38,122 bases of DNA from JBKPIY01 sp046730475 (lineage in GTDB: Bacteria > Actinomycetota > Thermoleophilia > Solirubrobacterales > 70-9). The stretch spans positions 1 to 38,122 of the forward strand of contig JBKPIY010000047.1 of assembly GCA_046730475.1 (NCBI GenBank), given 5' to 3'. Below the pieces are notes generated by a model. It saw only the letters and a list, made by a program, of their open reading frames with translations. It was not told where the DNA came from and ran no database searches. This document shows positions 16,361 through 23,459 of this stretch, one piece after another. A program made the translations under genes and the position numbers. Positions within the stretch are counted from its first letter, which is position 1, and the number at the start of each line of letters is the position of its first letter.

Positions 16361-17245
16361 CTAGGCGCCTATCTCGACCGGGACGGGCTTGTCACCCGAA
16401 TAATCGTAGAACCCTTTCCCGGACTTACGGCCAAATTCTCCTGCAGAAACGAGGTCGCGCAAGGTGTCAGGTTGTCCAAAGCGCTGCTCGCCGTAGGCGT
16501 CGACCATCACGTCGGCGATCGAGGCGAGGGTGTCGAGGCCGACGAAGTCGGCGAGGGTGAGAGGGCCCATTGGGTGGCTTGCGCCCGCCTTCATCCCAGT
16601 GTCGATGTCCTCGATCGAGCCCACACCCTGCTCGAGGGCGCGAATCGCGTCGAGCATGTAGGGGACGAGCAGCCGGTTGACGATGAAGCCGCGGTTGTCG
16701 TGGGCGGCGACGGTGGTCTTGCCGAGCTTCTCGCCGACCTCGACCCCGAGCTGGAAGGCGTCGTCGCTCGTTCGCTCGGCCCGCACCACCTCGAGCAGGG
16801 GCATCACCTGGGCGGGGTTGAAGAAGTGGAGGCCGAGGAAGCGCTCGGGCCGCTTGGTGACCGCCGCCTGCTCCGCCACCGGGAGCGAGGAGGTGTTGGT
16901 GGCGAAATAGGCGTCGTTCTGGACGATCGAGTCGACCTCGCGCCACATCACGAGCTTCTTATCGAGGTCCTCGTCGATCGCCTCGATCACCAGGTCCGAC
17001 TCCGCGAGGTCGCCGTAGTCGAGCGTCGGCGTGATCCGGGCCCGGGCCGCGTCCGCATCGGCTCGTTCGGCTTTGCCCTTCTCGACGGCGCGCCCGAGCT
17101 GCTTCTCGATCTTGTCGATCCCCTTATCGAGCCGGGCCTGCTCGATCTCGCGGACCACCACATCCCAGCCGGCCTCGGCGCAGATCTGGGTGATCCCGTG
17201 GCCCATCAGTCCGCAGCCGACCACGCCGACCATCTTGATCTCCAT
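16361..17245 (-). CDS. 3-hydroxybutyryl-CoA (3-hydroxyacyl-CoA) dehydrogenase
   Basis: A 294-aa NAD(P)-dependent enzyme interconverting 3-hydroxybutyryl-CoA and acetoacetyl-CoA. The Rossmann motif VVGCGLMGHGI is at the N-terminus. Catalytic-site elements NTSSLP, LHFFNPAQVMPLLEVV and NRGFIVNRLLVPYMLDA follow, then the C-terminal dimer domain with HPMGPLTLADFVGLDT and GRKSGKGFYDY. It is full length for the monofunctional Hbd/PaaH class. The ATG has a GGAGGAA ribosome-binding site. It lies second in a run SnoaL-like / dehydrogenase / DivIVA-like / carboxyltransferase with gaps of 45, 34 and 13 bp, so an operon is likely. Confidence 0.93.
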   Translation of the reverse strand: MEIKMVGVVGCGLMGHGITQICAEAGWDVVVREIEQARLDKGIDKIEKQLGRAVEKGKAERADADAARARITPTLDYGDLAESDLVIEAIDEDLDKKLVMWREVDSIVQNDAYFATNTSSLPVAEQAAVTKRPERFLGLHFFNPAQVMPLLEVVRAERTSDDAFQLGVEVGEKLGKTTVAAHDNRGFIVNRLLVPYMLDAIRALEQGVGSIEDIDTGMKAGASHPMGPLTLADFVGLDTLASIADVMVDAYGEQRFGQPDTLRDLVSAGEFGRKSGKGFYDYSGDKPVPVEIGA

Positions 17246-17290
17246 GCGGGCGATTCCTCCCTCGTTCGGGGGCAGTCTCGGGCGGGGAGA

Positions 17291-17671
17291 CTAGAGAACG
17301 CCGGCCGCTTCGAGCTTCCGCTGCATCGCGTCGGCCAGGGCGCCCACGCCGCTCATCGGCCGCACCATCACCATGAAGTCGGCGATCCGGCCGTCGGCGT
17401 CGAAGCGCAGGATGTCGACCCCGTTCACCTCGCGATTGCCTACCCGGGCCTTGAACACGAGCACGGCGGTGTCGCCGGTCTCGACCTGGTCGACGTAGGA
17501 GAAGTCCTCGAGCACCTGGGTGACCGCGCTGAGAAGCGCCGCCAGGGCCTCGCGCCCGTGGTACGGCTTGAACACGACCGGGCTGCGAAAGACAACGTCC
17601 TCTGCCGTCAGCTCCTCCAGCCGGGAGAGGTCCTTGGACTCGACCGCCGCGCGGAACCCGTCGCTCCTCAC
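17291..17671 (-). CDS. SnoaL-like / NTF2-fold protein
   Basis: A 126-aa small alpha-beta barrel protein of the SnoaL/NTF2-like group. Recognisable parts are the N-terminal helix with LSRLEELTAEDVVFRSP, FKPYHGREALAALL, and the strand pair around FKARVGNREVNGVDILRFD and GRIADFMVMVRP. Members include isomerases, hydrolases and orphan ligand-binding proteins, so function is not assignable. The GTG start lies 7 nt after a TAGACT box, making it the likely first gene of the run with the dehydrogenase. Confidence 0.78.
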   Translation of the reverse strand: MRSDGFRAAVESKDLSRLEELTAEDVVFRSPVVFKPYHGREALAALLSAVTQVLEDFSYVDQVETGDTAVLVFKARVGNREVNGVDILRFDADGRIADFMVMVRPMSGVGALADAMQRKLEAAGVL

Positions 17672-17678
17672 CCGCGGG

Positions 17679-17684
17679 AGTCTA
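17679..17684 (-). promoter_or_regulatory. -10 box, leaderless start of SnoaL-like gene
   Basis: TAGACT on the minus strand, exactly 7 nt before the GTG at 17671. It lies in the 44-bp gap after HMG-CoA lyase. Confidence 0.5.
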
Positions 17685-17715
17685 CGGACCGCCGCCGCAA
17701 CGACCGCCCCCGCGG

Positions 17716-18639
17716 CTAGCGCCGATGCCAGTCGACCGGGCCGGCGGTGAGGACGTGGGCCCCGAGGGGGCGGCCGAGGACCTCCTGGGCCGCGCGGGAG
17801 GCGGCGACCAGGCGCTCGAGGTCGACGCCGGTAACGATCCCCATCTCCTCCAGCATCGAGACCAGGTCCTCGGTCGAGATGTTCCCGGTCGATCCTGGCG
17901 GCACCGGGCAGCCGCCGAGCTCGCCGAAGGAGCTCTCGAAGGAGTCGATCCCTGCCTCCATGGCGGCGAGGACGTTGGCGAGTCCCTGGCCGCGGGTGTT
18001 GTGGAAGTGGGCGGTGAGCTCGACCCCGGAGAGCCGTTCGAGGGCGGCCCCGAAGAACTCCCGCACCTGTCGCGGATTCGCCATCCCGGTCGTATCGCCG
18101 AAGGCGACCTCCTCGCAGCCGAAGCCCACAAGGCGCCCGGCGAGCCCCAGCACCCGCTCAGGGGCGACCTCGCCCTCGTAGGGGCAGCCGAAGCTGGTCG
18201 AGATCACCCCCTCGCAACGGATCCCCGCCTCCCGGGCGGCGGCGATCGTCCCCTCGAGGTCGGTCAGCGACTCGGCGATCGAGCGGTTGACGTTCTTGCG
18301 GTTGTGCGTCTCGGACGCCGACAGGAAGAAGTTCGCCTCCTGGAACCGGTCGCGCATCTCCAGCGCCCGCTCCAGCCCCCTGCGATTGGGGATCAGCACC
18401 GAGTAGGCGACCCCTTCCCGCGCCTTGATCGCGGCGAGGACCTCGGGCGCGTCGGAGAGCTGGGGGATCACGTCTGGCCGGACGAAGGAGGTGACCTCGA
18501 TCCGGGACAGCCCGCTGTCGGCGAGCATTCCGATCAGCCTCACCTTGTGCTCGGTCGGGATCACCTCGGGCTCGTTCTGGAACCCGTCCCGGGGTCCGAC
18601 CTCGCGGATCCGGACGTTGTCCGGCATCGAAGCAGCCAT
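17716..18639 (-). CDS. mvaB: Hydroxymethylglutaryl-CoA lyase
   Basis: Cleaves HMG-CoA to acetyl-CoA and acetoacetate, the last step of leucine catabolism. This 307-aa TIM-barrel DRE-metallolyase has the N-terminal metal/catalytic motif PRDGFQNE (Arg17, Asp18), STSFGCPYEG, the metal-binding HFHNTRGQG, and the signature GGCPVPPGSTGNISTEDLV with the catalytic loop Cys. The start ATG follows a TACCCT box at 7 nt. It lies 22 bp downstream of the thioesterase gene, so it may be read both from its own promoter and from the SDR promoter. Its product acetoacetate is the substrate of AacS at 11963-13972. Confidence 0.93.
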   Translation of the reverse strand: MAASMPDNVRIREVGPRDGFQNEPEVIPTEHKVRLIGMLADSGLSRIEVTSFVRPDVIPQLSDAPEVLAAIKAREGVAYSVLIPNRRGLERALEMRDRFQEANFFLSASETHNRKNVNRSIAESLTDLEGTIAAAREAGIRCEGVISTSFGCPYEGEVAPERVLGLAGRLVGFGCEEVAFGDTTGMANPRQVREFFGAALERLSGVELTAHFHNTRGQGLANVLAAMEAGIDSFESSFGELGGCPVPPGSTGNISTEDLVSMLEEMGIVTGVDLERLVAASRAAQEVLGRPLGAHVLTAGPVDWHRR

Positions 18640-18646
18640 CGAGCTG

Positions 18647-18652
18647 AGGGTA
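18647..18652 (-). promoter_or_regulatory. -10 box of HMG-CoA lyase gene
   Basis: TACCCT on the minus strand, 7 nt before the ATG at 18639; no ribosome-binding site in between. Confidence 0.45.
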
Positions 18653-18661
18653 GCCGCGGAC

Positions 18662-19036
18662 CTAGCCCTGCCTGACCTTCCCGACCTCGATCACGCGCCG
18701 CTCATGGGTGCCGACGCCGATCGTGCGATCCGCCTCCTTGACCTCGACCTCGAACCGAAGCTTGCGGCCGTCGACGATCTCGCCGAGCCGGGAGCGGACG
18801 GTGCAGGTCGCGCCCTCGGCGGCCGCCGCGACGTGCTTGACGCAGACCTCGAACCCGACGGTGGCCTTGCCCTCGGGGAGGTTCTCGAAGGCGAGGATCG
18901 ACGAGGTCCGCTCGATCATCGCGATCATCCCGGGGGTGGAGAGGACCCGGACGCCAATCGTGCCGCCGACGTCGGTCACCAGCCGGTCCTCGACGGTGAA
19001 CTCGTCGACCCGCTCGATCCCTTCCTCCAGGCTCAT
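18662..19036 (-). CDS. Hotdog thioesterase, FlK-like
   Basis: A 124-aa acyl-CoA thioesterase-like protein resembling fluoroacetyl-CoA thioesterase FlK. It shows the STPGMIAMIERTS helix, the strand VGFEVCVKHVAAAAEGATCT containing the conserved His, and the C-terminal LRFEVEVKEADRTIGVGTH. Natural members act on small acyl-CoAs, so it probably hydrolyses or proofreads a short acyl-CoA of this pathway. Its ATG overlaps the stop of the SDR gene (ATGA), indicating translational coupling. The same frame is open further upstream, but that stretch only mirrors the SDR gene. Confidence 0.82.
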   Translation of the reverse strand: MSLEEGIERVDEFTVEDRLVTDVGGTIGVRVLSTPGMIAMIERTSSILAFENLPEGKATVGFEVCVKHVAAAAEGATCTVRSRLGEIVDGRKLRFEVEVKEADRTIGVGTHERRVIEVGKVRQG

Positions 19037-19770
19037 CCCACCATCCCCATCCCGCCGGAGACCCCGAGGCACTCGCCGGTGACGTAAGACGCCTCCTCGG
19101 AGGCGAGGAAGGCGACCGCGGCGGCGACCTCCTCGGGCTGGCCGAGGCGGCGGAGCTGGGTGCCCGCCCTCATTGTCTCGATGATCTTCCGGCCGATCTC
19201 GCCGAACTCGGCGGCCTGCATCAGCAGCGGGGTCTCGATCGGGCCGGGGGCGATCGCGTTCGCGGTGATCCCGAACCGGGCACCCTCTCGGGCCATCACC
19301 TTGGTGAAGGCGATCACCCCTCCCTTCGCCGCCGAGTAGACCGCCGAGCCCTTCGAGCCGATCCGCCCGGCCTCGGAGGCGATGTTCACCATCCTCCCGT
19401 AGCCTGCCGCCTGCATTCCGGGCAGGGCGGCGTGGGTGCAGTTGAGGACGCCGCGCAGGTTGACGCCGATCACCTTCTCCCACTGCTCGGGGGTGGTGTC
19501 GACGAAGAACCCGAACTCGTCGGTGCCGGCGTTGTTGACCAGGATGTCGAGCGTCCCGGTGGCCTCGATCGCGGCCTGGGCGGAGTCGAGGTCGGCGACG
19601 TCGAGCTCGACCGCATCGGCCGAGACCTCGCCCGCCACCTCCCTCGCCCGGTCCAGGTCGAGGTCGCCGATCGTCACCTCAGCCCCCTCCGCCGCCAGCC
19701 GCCGGGCGACGGCGGACCCGATGCCGCCGGCGCCCCCGGTGACCAGCGCCTTCCTTCCCTCGAACCTCAT
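19033..19770 (-). CDS. Short-chain dehydrogenase/reductase, BadH/FabG-like
   Basis: A 245-aa classical SDR with cofactor motif TGGAGGIG, the acidic residue after strand 2 (GDLDLDR) favouring NAD(H), NNAG, and the catalytic Ser/Tyr/Lys in IASEAGRIGS and YSAAKGG. The C-terminal GECLGVSGGMGM is close in layout to 2-hydroxycyclohexanecarboxyl-CoA dehydrogenase (BadH) and to FabG. With the thioesterase and HMG-CoA lyase downstream, it probably oxidises a hydroxyacyl-CoA; the substrate is inference. The ATG follows a TATGCT box at 8 nt. It is the first gene of the set and is divergent from the F420 operon. Confidence 0.88.
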   Translation of the reverse strand: MRFEGRKALVTGGAGGIGSAVARRLAAEGAEVTIGDLDLDRAREVAGEVSADAVELDVADLDSAQAAIEATGTLDILVNNAGTDEFGFFVDTTPEQWEKVIGVNLRGVLNCTHAALPGMQAAGYGRMVNIASEAGRIGSKGSAVYSAAKGGVIAFTKVMAREGARFGITANAIAPGPIETPLLMQAAEFGEIGRKIIETMRAGTQLRRLGQPEEVAAAVAFLASEEASYVTGECLGVSGGMGMVG

Positions 19771-19778
19771 CGCGCGGG

Positions 19779-19784
19779 AGCATA
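19779..19784 (-). promoter_or_regulatory. -10 box of the SDR operon
   Basis: TATGCT on the minus strand, 8 nt before the ATG at 19770. It touches the palindromic repeat at 19788-19841. Confidence 0.5.
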
Positions 19785-19787
19785 TTG

Positions 19788-19841
19788 GGGGTCAGGGCTT
19801 GCATTCGCCCATCGCGGCGTCGGATTGCAGGACCTGACCCC
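19788..19841. repeat. REP-like inverted repeat between divergent promoters
   Basis: Arms GGGGTCAGG (19788-19796) and CCTGACCCC (19833-19841) pair perfectly. Further pairing runs inward (TTGCATTC against GATTGCAG) around a GC-rich loop. The GGGTCAGG motif resembles REP/REPIN palindromes linked to IS200-like (RAYT) transposases. It fills the region where both divergent genes would have -35 contacts. Confidence 0.6.
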
Positions 19842-19843
19842 AC

Positions 19844-19849
19844 TAAAGT
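19844..19849 (+). promoter_or_regulatory. -10 box of the F420 operon
   Basis: TAAAGT, 12 nt before the ATG at 19862, abutting the right arm of the palindrome. The predicted leader is only about 5 nt. Confidence 0.45.
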
Positions 19850-19861
19850 GGCGCGCCGAGC

Positions 19862-20542
19862 ATGGGCGACCCGATCCCGATCATCGGCGGCACCGGCGCC
19901 CTCGGCTACGGCCTGGCCCTCCGGTGGGCCAGGGCGGGCGAGGCGATCGTGATCGGCTCGCGCCAGACCGAACGGGCGGCGGAGGCGGCCGGGAGGATCG
20001 TCTCGAGGGTTCCGGGCGCAAGCGTCGAGGGCCTCGAGAACGGGGCCGCTGCCCAGCGCGGCGCGGTGGTGTTCCTCACCGTCCCGTTCCGGGCCCAGTC
20101 GGAGACGCTCACCAACCTGAGGGGGGTCCTGAGCGCAGGCCAGATCCTGGTCGACTGCACGGTCCCGGTCGCCGCCGCCGTCAGCGGGAAAGCGACCCGA
20201 ACGCTCGGGGTGTGGCAGGGCTCAGCCGCCCAGCAGGCGCAGGAGATGGCCCCCGACGGGGTGACGGTGGTCTCGGCGCTCCATACGGTCAGCGCGACGA
20301 CCTTGGCGGAGGGAGGCGACCTCGACGAGGACATCCTGATCTGCGGCGACCGGCGCGCGGACAAGGCGAGGGTGGCGGAGCTGGTGGAGCGGATCGACGG
20401 CCTCCGCGGGGTGAACGCAGGGCCGCTCGAGATGGCGCGGATCGTGGAGACCCTCACCCCGATGCTGATCGCGATCAACGCCCGCTACCAGGCTCACGCG
20501 GGGATTCGGATCACCGGGCTCCCCGACGGCGAGGGCTGGTGA
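19862..20542 (+). CDS. npdG: F420H2:NADP oxidoreductase
   Basis: A 226-aa Fno/NpdG enzyme that moves hydride between reduced F420 and NADP. The N-terminal NADP fold has IIGGTGALGYGLALRWARAG and the phosphate-binding GSRQTERA, as in archaeal and actinobacterial Fno. FLTVPFRAQ, DCTVPV and the C-terminal helix LTPMLIAINARYQAHAGIRITGL line the F420 cleft. It is the first gene of the F420 cluster. Its stop overlaps the cofD start (GTGA), so the two are translationally coupled. Confidence 0.92.
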   Translation: MGDPIPIIGGTGALGYGLALRWARAGEAIVIGSRQTERAAEAAGRIVSRVPGASVEGLENGAAAQRGAVVFLTVPFRAQSETLTNLRGVLSAGQILVDCTVPVAAAVSGKATRTLGVWQGSAAQQAQEMAPDGVTVVSALHTVSATTLAEGGDLDEDILICGDRRADKARVAELVERIDGLRGVNAGPLEMARIVETLTPMLIAINARYQAHAGIRITGLPDGEGW

Positions 20543-21495
20543 GCATCGACCGGTGCGTGGTCCTCGCCGGGGGGACCGGCGGGGCGAAGCTGGCGGCCGG
20601 GATTCAGGAGCTGGTCGGCGAGGGGCTGGCGGTGATCGCCAACAGCGCCGACGACGTCGAGGTCCTCGGGGTCCAGGTCTCACCGGACCCCGATCTGGTC
20701 ACCTACTGGCTCTCCGGCGAGATCGACGAGGAGCAGGGCTGGGGGATCCGCGGTGACTCCTACACCACCTTCGAGCGCCTGGTCCAGCTCGGGGCTCCCG
20801 GCTGGTTCCGCCTCTCCGACCGCGACCTCGCCACCTGCCTTTACCGAACGGCCTTCGTCGCCGAGGGCGGAACGCGGACAGACGCGCAGGCGCAGATCGC
20901 GAGGGCGCTTGGGGTTCGGGGCCGGGTGCTGCCGATGTGCGAGGAGCGGGTCAGGACCCGGGTCCGCACTCCGGCGGGGTGGCGCGGCCTTCAGGAGTTC
21001 CTGATCGCCGATCGTGCCGAGGCCCCGATCGAGGCGATCGAGGTCGAGGGAATCGCCGAGGCGCGGCCGACCGCGGCCGCCCTGGGGGCGATCGCCTCCG
21101 CCGAGGCGATCGTGATCGGTCCCTCCAATCCGGTGATCTCGATCGGCCCGATCGTCTCGATCCCCGGCATGCGCGAGGCGATCGCGACCTCGCCGGCGCC
21201 CGTGATCGCGGTCAGCCCCTACGTCGCGGGCGAGGTGGTGAAGGGTCCGACCGACGCGTTCATGGGGGCGATCGGCCGCCCCTCGACCGCGGCCGGAGTC
21301 GCCTCCCTGTACGAGGGACTGATCGGGGCGATCGTCTGCGACGAGGGGGACCCGGATCCCCCTCCCTCGGGCCTCGAGGTACTGATCTGCACTACCCTGA
21401 TGAAGGACGTCGGCGATAGACGAGCGCTCGCCAAGCGGGTCCTCGACTTCGCGGAGTCGATCGGGGGGAGTTTGACCGGCGGCGGTCCGGGGTAA
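20539..21495 (+). CDS. cofD: 2-phospho-L-lactate (or PEP) transferase
   Basis: CofD/FbiA, 318 aa, joins the phospho-lactyl or phosphoenolpyruvyl group from the guanylylated donor to FO, giving F420-0 or its dehydro form. Typical motifs: LAGGTGGAKLAAG at the N-terminus, NSADDVEVLGVQVSPDPDLV, GIRGDSYTTFERL, FLIADRAEAPIEAI, GPSNPVISIGPI and SPYVAGEVVKGPTDAFM. The start is a GTG at 20539 overlapping the npdG stop, with the preceding GAGGG as ribosome-binding site. Confidence 0.94.
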   Translation: MSIDRCVVLAGGTGGAKLAAGIQELVGEGLAVIANSADDVEVLGVQVSPDPDLVTYWLSGEIDEEQGWGIRGDSYTTFERLVQLGAPGWFRLSDRDLATCLYRTAFVAEGGTRTDAQAQIARALGVRGRVLPMCEERVRTRVRTPAGWRGLQEFLIADRAEAPIEAIEVEGIAEARPTAAALGAIASAEAIVIGPSNPVISIGPIVSIPGMREAIATSPAPVIAVSPYVAGEVVKGPTDAFMGAIGRPSTAAGVASLYEGLIGAIVCDEGDPDPPPSGLEVLICTTLMKDVGDRRALAKRVLDFAESIGGSLTGGGPG

Positions 21496-21556
21496 AGGCG
21501 GTCCGCCTCGGTCTCTCAAGGACGATGCCCCAACGAGCCGAAGCAACGGTTACGGG

Positions 21557-22243
21557 GTGAACATTTTGAAGAAGTTGAAGACCGCGGCGATCATTCCAGT
21601 CAAGAGGCTCGATTCAGCCCACGGAAGGCTCGCCTCGCTGCTCGCCCCCGCCGACCGGCAGCGAATTGCCGAGGCGATGTTCCGCGACCTGCTCGGGAAG
21701 ATCCGGCGCAGCCGGTTCATCGACGAGACGATCATCGTCACCTCCGACCCCGTGGTCGCGCGCCACGCCGGCTGGCTCCGGTTCGGCCTCGTGCGTGAGG
21801 AGGAGGACCGCGGTCACTCGCACGCCGCCACCGTCGGCGCCCGGGCGGCGCTCGAGCGCGGTTTCGATCGGGTGGCGATGCTGCCGGTCGACTGTCCGCT
21901 TCTCGACCCCGAGGAGCTCGACGCTCACCTCGGCCCGACGCCGCGCGCCGCGCTGATCGTCCCCGACCGCCACGGGACGGGGACGAACGCGCTCGTGCTC
22001 TCACCCCCCGACGCCTTCCTGCCCGCCTTCGGCCCCGACAGCTGCGCCCGCCACGTCAGTCGGGCCCGCGCCGGCGGGATCAGCTTCGCCCTCGAGCGGG
22101 TCGAGTCCCTGGCGATGGACCTCGACACGCCCGAGGACCTGACCGACCTTCGCGACGCCCTCCTGCTCGAACCGTCCCGGGCCACCCGCACTGCCCAGGT
22201 CCTCTGGGAGCTCGGGGCCGAGGCCGAGCCGGCCGTCGCCTGA
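21557..22243 (+). CDS. fbiD: 2-phospho-L-lactate / PEP guanylyltransferase
   Basis: CofC/FbiD, 228 aa, makes the GDP-activated donor used by CofD. It is a small nucleotidyltransferase: AAIIPVKRLDSAHGRLASLL holds the nucleotide-binding Lys, then VTSDPVVARHA, RGHSHAATVGARAAL, MLPVDCPLLDPEEL with the metal-binding Asp, and GTGTNALVLSPPDAF. The GTG at 21557 is 61 bp after cofD with no strong ribosome-binding site. The C-terminal about 30 residues are variable. It lies 11 bp before cofE. Confidence 0.92.
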   Translation: MNILKKLKTAAIIPVKRLDSAHGRLASLLAPADRQRIAEAMFRDLLGKIRRSRFIDETIIVTSDPVVARHAGWLRFGLVREEEDRGHSHAATVGARAALERGFDRVAMLPVDCPLLDPEELDAHLGPTPRAALIVPDRHGTGTNALVLSPPDAFLPAFGPDSCARHVSRARAGGISFALERVESLAMDLDTPEDLTDLRDALLLEPSRATRTAQVLWELGAEAEPAVA

Positions 22244-22254
22244 CCGATCCCTCG

Positions 22255-23007
22255 GTGGGGACCGGGGAGCTCCTGATCAGGCCCCTGCGCGGGCTGCCGG
22301 AGGTCCGTCAGGGCGCCGTCCTCGGGGAGCTGATCGCGGAGGCGGCGGATCCGGGCGACGACGAGATCGTCGTCGTCTCCCAGAAGGTCGTCTCGAAGGC
22401 GGAGGGGCGGCTGAGGCGGCTCGAGGAGGTCGAGCCGACCGACGCCGCCCGTGACCTGGCCGCCCGCACCGACAAGGACCCCCGCCTGGCGCAGCTGGTC
22501 CTCGACGAGAGCGTCGCGGTGATCCGCGCGGTCACGGGGGTGCTGATCACCGAGACCCGGTCGGGATTCGTCTGCGCCAACGCCGGAATCGACTCATCCA
22601 ACCTGGAGGGCGAGGGCCTGGTGGCGCTCCTGCCGGCCGACCCCGACGCGTCGGCGCGGCGGATCCGGGCGGAGATCGGCGTCGCGGTCGGTACCAGGCC
22701 CGCCGTGGTCGTCGCCGACAGCTTCGGACGGCCGTGGCGCCTCGGTCAGGCGGACGTCGCGATCGGCTCTGCCGGGATCGCGCCGCTCGATGACTGGCGT
22801 GGTCGCCGCGACCTTCACGGTCGCCAGCTGGCTGCGACGGCGATCGCTACCGCCGACGAGATCGCCGCGGCGGCCGACCTGGTCCGGTCCAAGGACTCGG
22901 GCATCCCGGGTGCCGTCGTCTCGGGGCTGGGCCGACTGGTGACGGCCGAGGACGGGCCCGGCGCCGCCGCCCTGCGGCGGCCCCGGCCCAGGGACCTGTT
23001 CCGCTGA
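22255..23007 (+). CDS. cofE: F420-0:gamma-L-glutamyl ligase, single-domain
   Basis: Adds glutamate residues to F420-0 with GTP. This 250-aa CofE core has VVVSQKVVSKAEGRL, TDKDPRLAQLVLDES, TRSGFVCANAGIDSSN, VVVADSFGRPWRLGQADVAIG and ATADEIAAAADLV. Mycobacterial FbiB carries an extra C-terminal nitroreductase-like domain of about 200 aa that reduces dehydro-F420. That domain is absent here, and the gene ends in a short Arg/Pro tail before a hairpin. Start GTG at 22255, 11 bp after fbiD. Confidence 0.93.
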   Translation: MGTGELLIRPLRGLPEVRQGAVLGELIAEAADPGDDEIVVVSQKVVSKAEGRLRRLEEVEPTDAARDLAARTDKDPRLAQLVLDESVAVIRAVTGVLITETRSGFVCANAGIDSSNLEGEGLVALLPADPDASARRIRAEIGVAVGTRPAVVVADSFGRPWRLGQADVAIGSAGIAPLDDWRGRRDLHGRQLAATAIATADEIAAAADLVRSKDSGIPGAVVSGLGRLVTAEDGPGAAALRRPRPRDLFR

Positions 23008-23009
23008 GT

Positions 23010-23029
23010 CGCCCGCCCCCCGGCGGGCG
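23010..23029. terminator. Bidirectional hairpin between convergent genes
   Basis: CGCCCGCC (23010-23017) pairs perfectly with GGCGGGCG (23022-23029) across a CCCC loop. It fills the 23-bp space between the cofE and cupin stop codons. No T tract on either strand. Confidence 0.55.
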
Positions 23030-23030
23030 C

Positions 23031-23459
23031 CTAATGCGACTTGGCCGCCGAGAGACTGGCGGGCGCCCCCTCCTCGGTGAACTCGGGGGGCGTGTACGGC
23101 TCGCCCGGGGTGCCGCCCATCGCGAGCACCCTGACGGGCTCGTCGCCGGTGACGATCTTCCGCCTCTCCCCCGGCCCGACCCGGATCCAGACGCCGGGCT
23201 CGAGGGTGACCTCCTCCCCGCCGACGAGGAAGGTGGCCCTCCCATCGAGGGCGGTGTAGACCTCCTCCTGGCCATCGTGGCCCTGATCGTGCTCGGGATA
23301 GCTCTTGAAGTTGGGCGGGAGCTCGATCACCGACAGCCCGAAGGAGGTGACCCCGAGCCCCGCTCGTACGCGCCTGAACCCGCCCCCGAAGATGGCCTCG
23401 AAGTCCTCCAAGCGCTTCACGGTGACGTCGGCCAAGGCAACTCCTCTCTCTGTCGCCAT
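23031..23459 (-). CDS. Cupin-domain protein
   Basis: A 142-aa single-cupin protein. The first cupin motif is seen in PEHDQGHDGQEEVYTALDG with His and Glu metal ligands, and the second in GVWIRVGPGERRKIVTGDEP. The reaction is unknown; small cupins include isomerases, dioxygenases and sensors. The ATG at 23459 overlaps the alcohol dehydrogenase stop (TGATG), so the two are translated together. An extra GTG one codon upstream is less likely. The protein may act on the product of the dehydrogenase. Confidence 0.82.
   Translation of the reverse strand: MATERGVALADVTVKRLEDFEAIFGGGFRRVRAGLGVTSFGLSVIELPPNFKSYPEHDQGHDGQEEVYTALDGRATFLVGGEEVTLEPGVWIRVGPGERRKIVTGDEPVRVLAMGGTPGEPYTPPEFTEEGAPASLSAAKSH

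Noticed and set aside
19037..19483. Upstream extension of the thioesterase frame
   Set aside because: This stretch is antiparallel-frame noise within the SDR gene. The ATG at 19036 overlaps the SDR stop as ATGA.
19432..20538. Long plus-strand frame joined to the front of cofD
   Set aside because: It is a shadow of the SDR and npdG genes. cofD begins at the GTG at 20539, where CofD homology starts.
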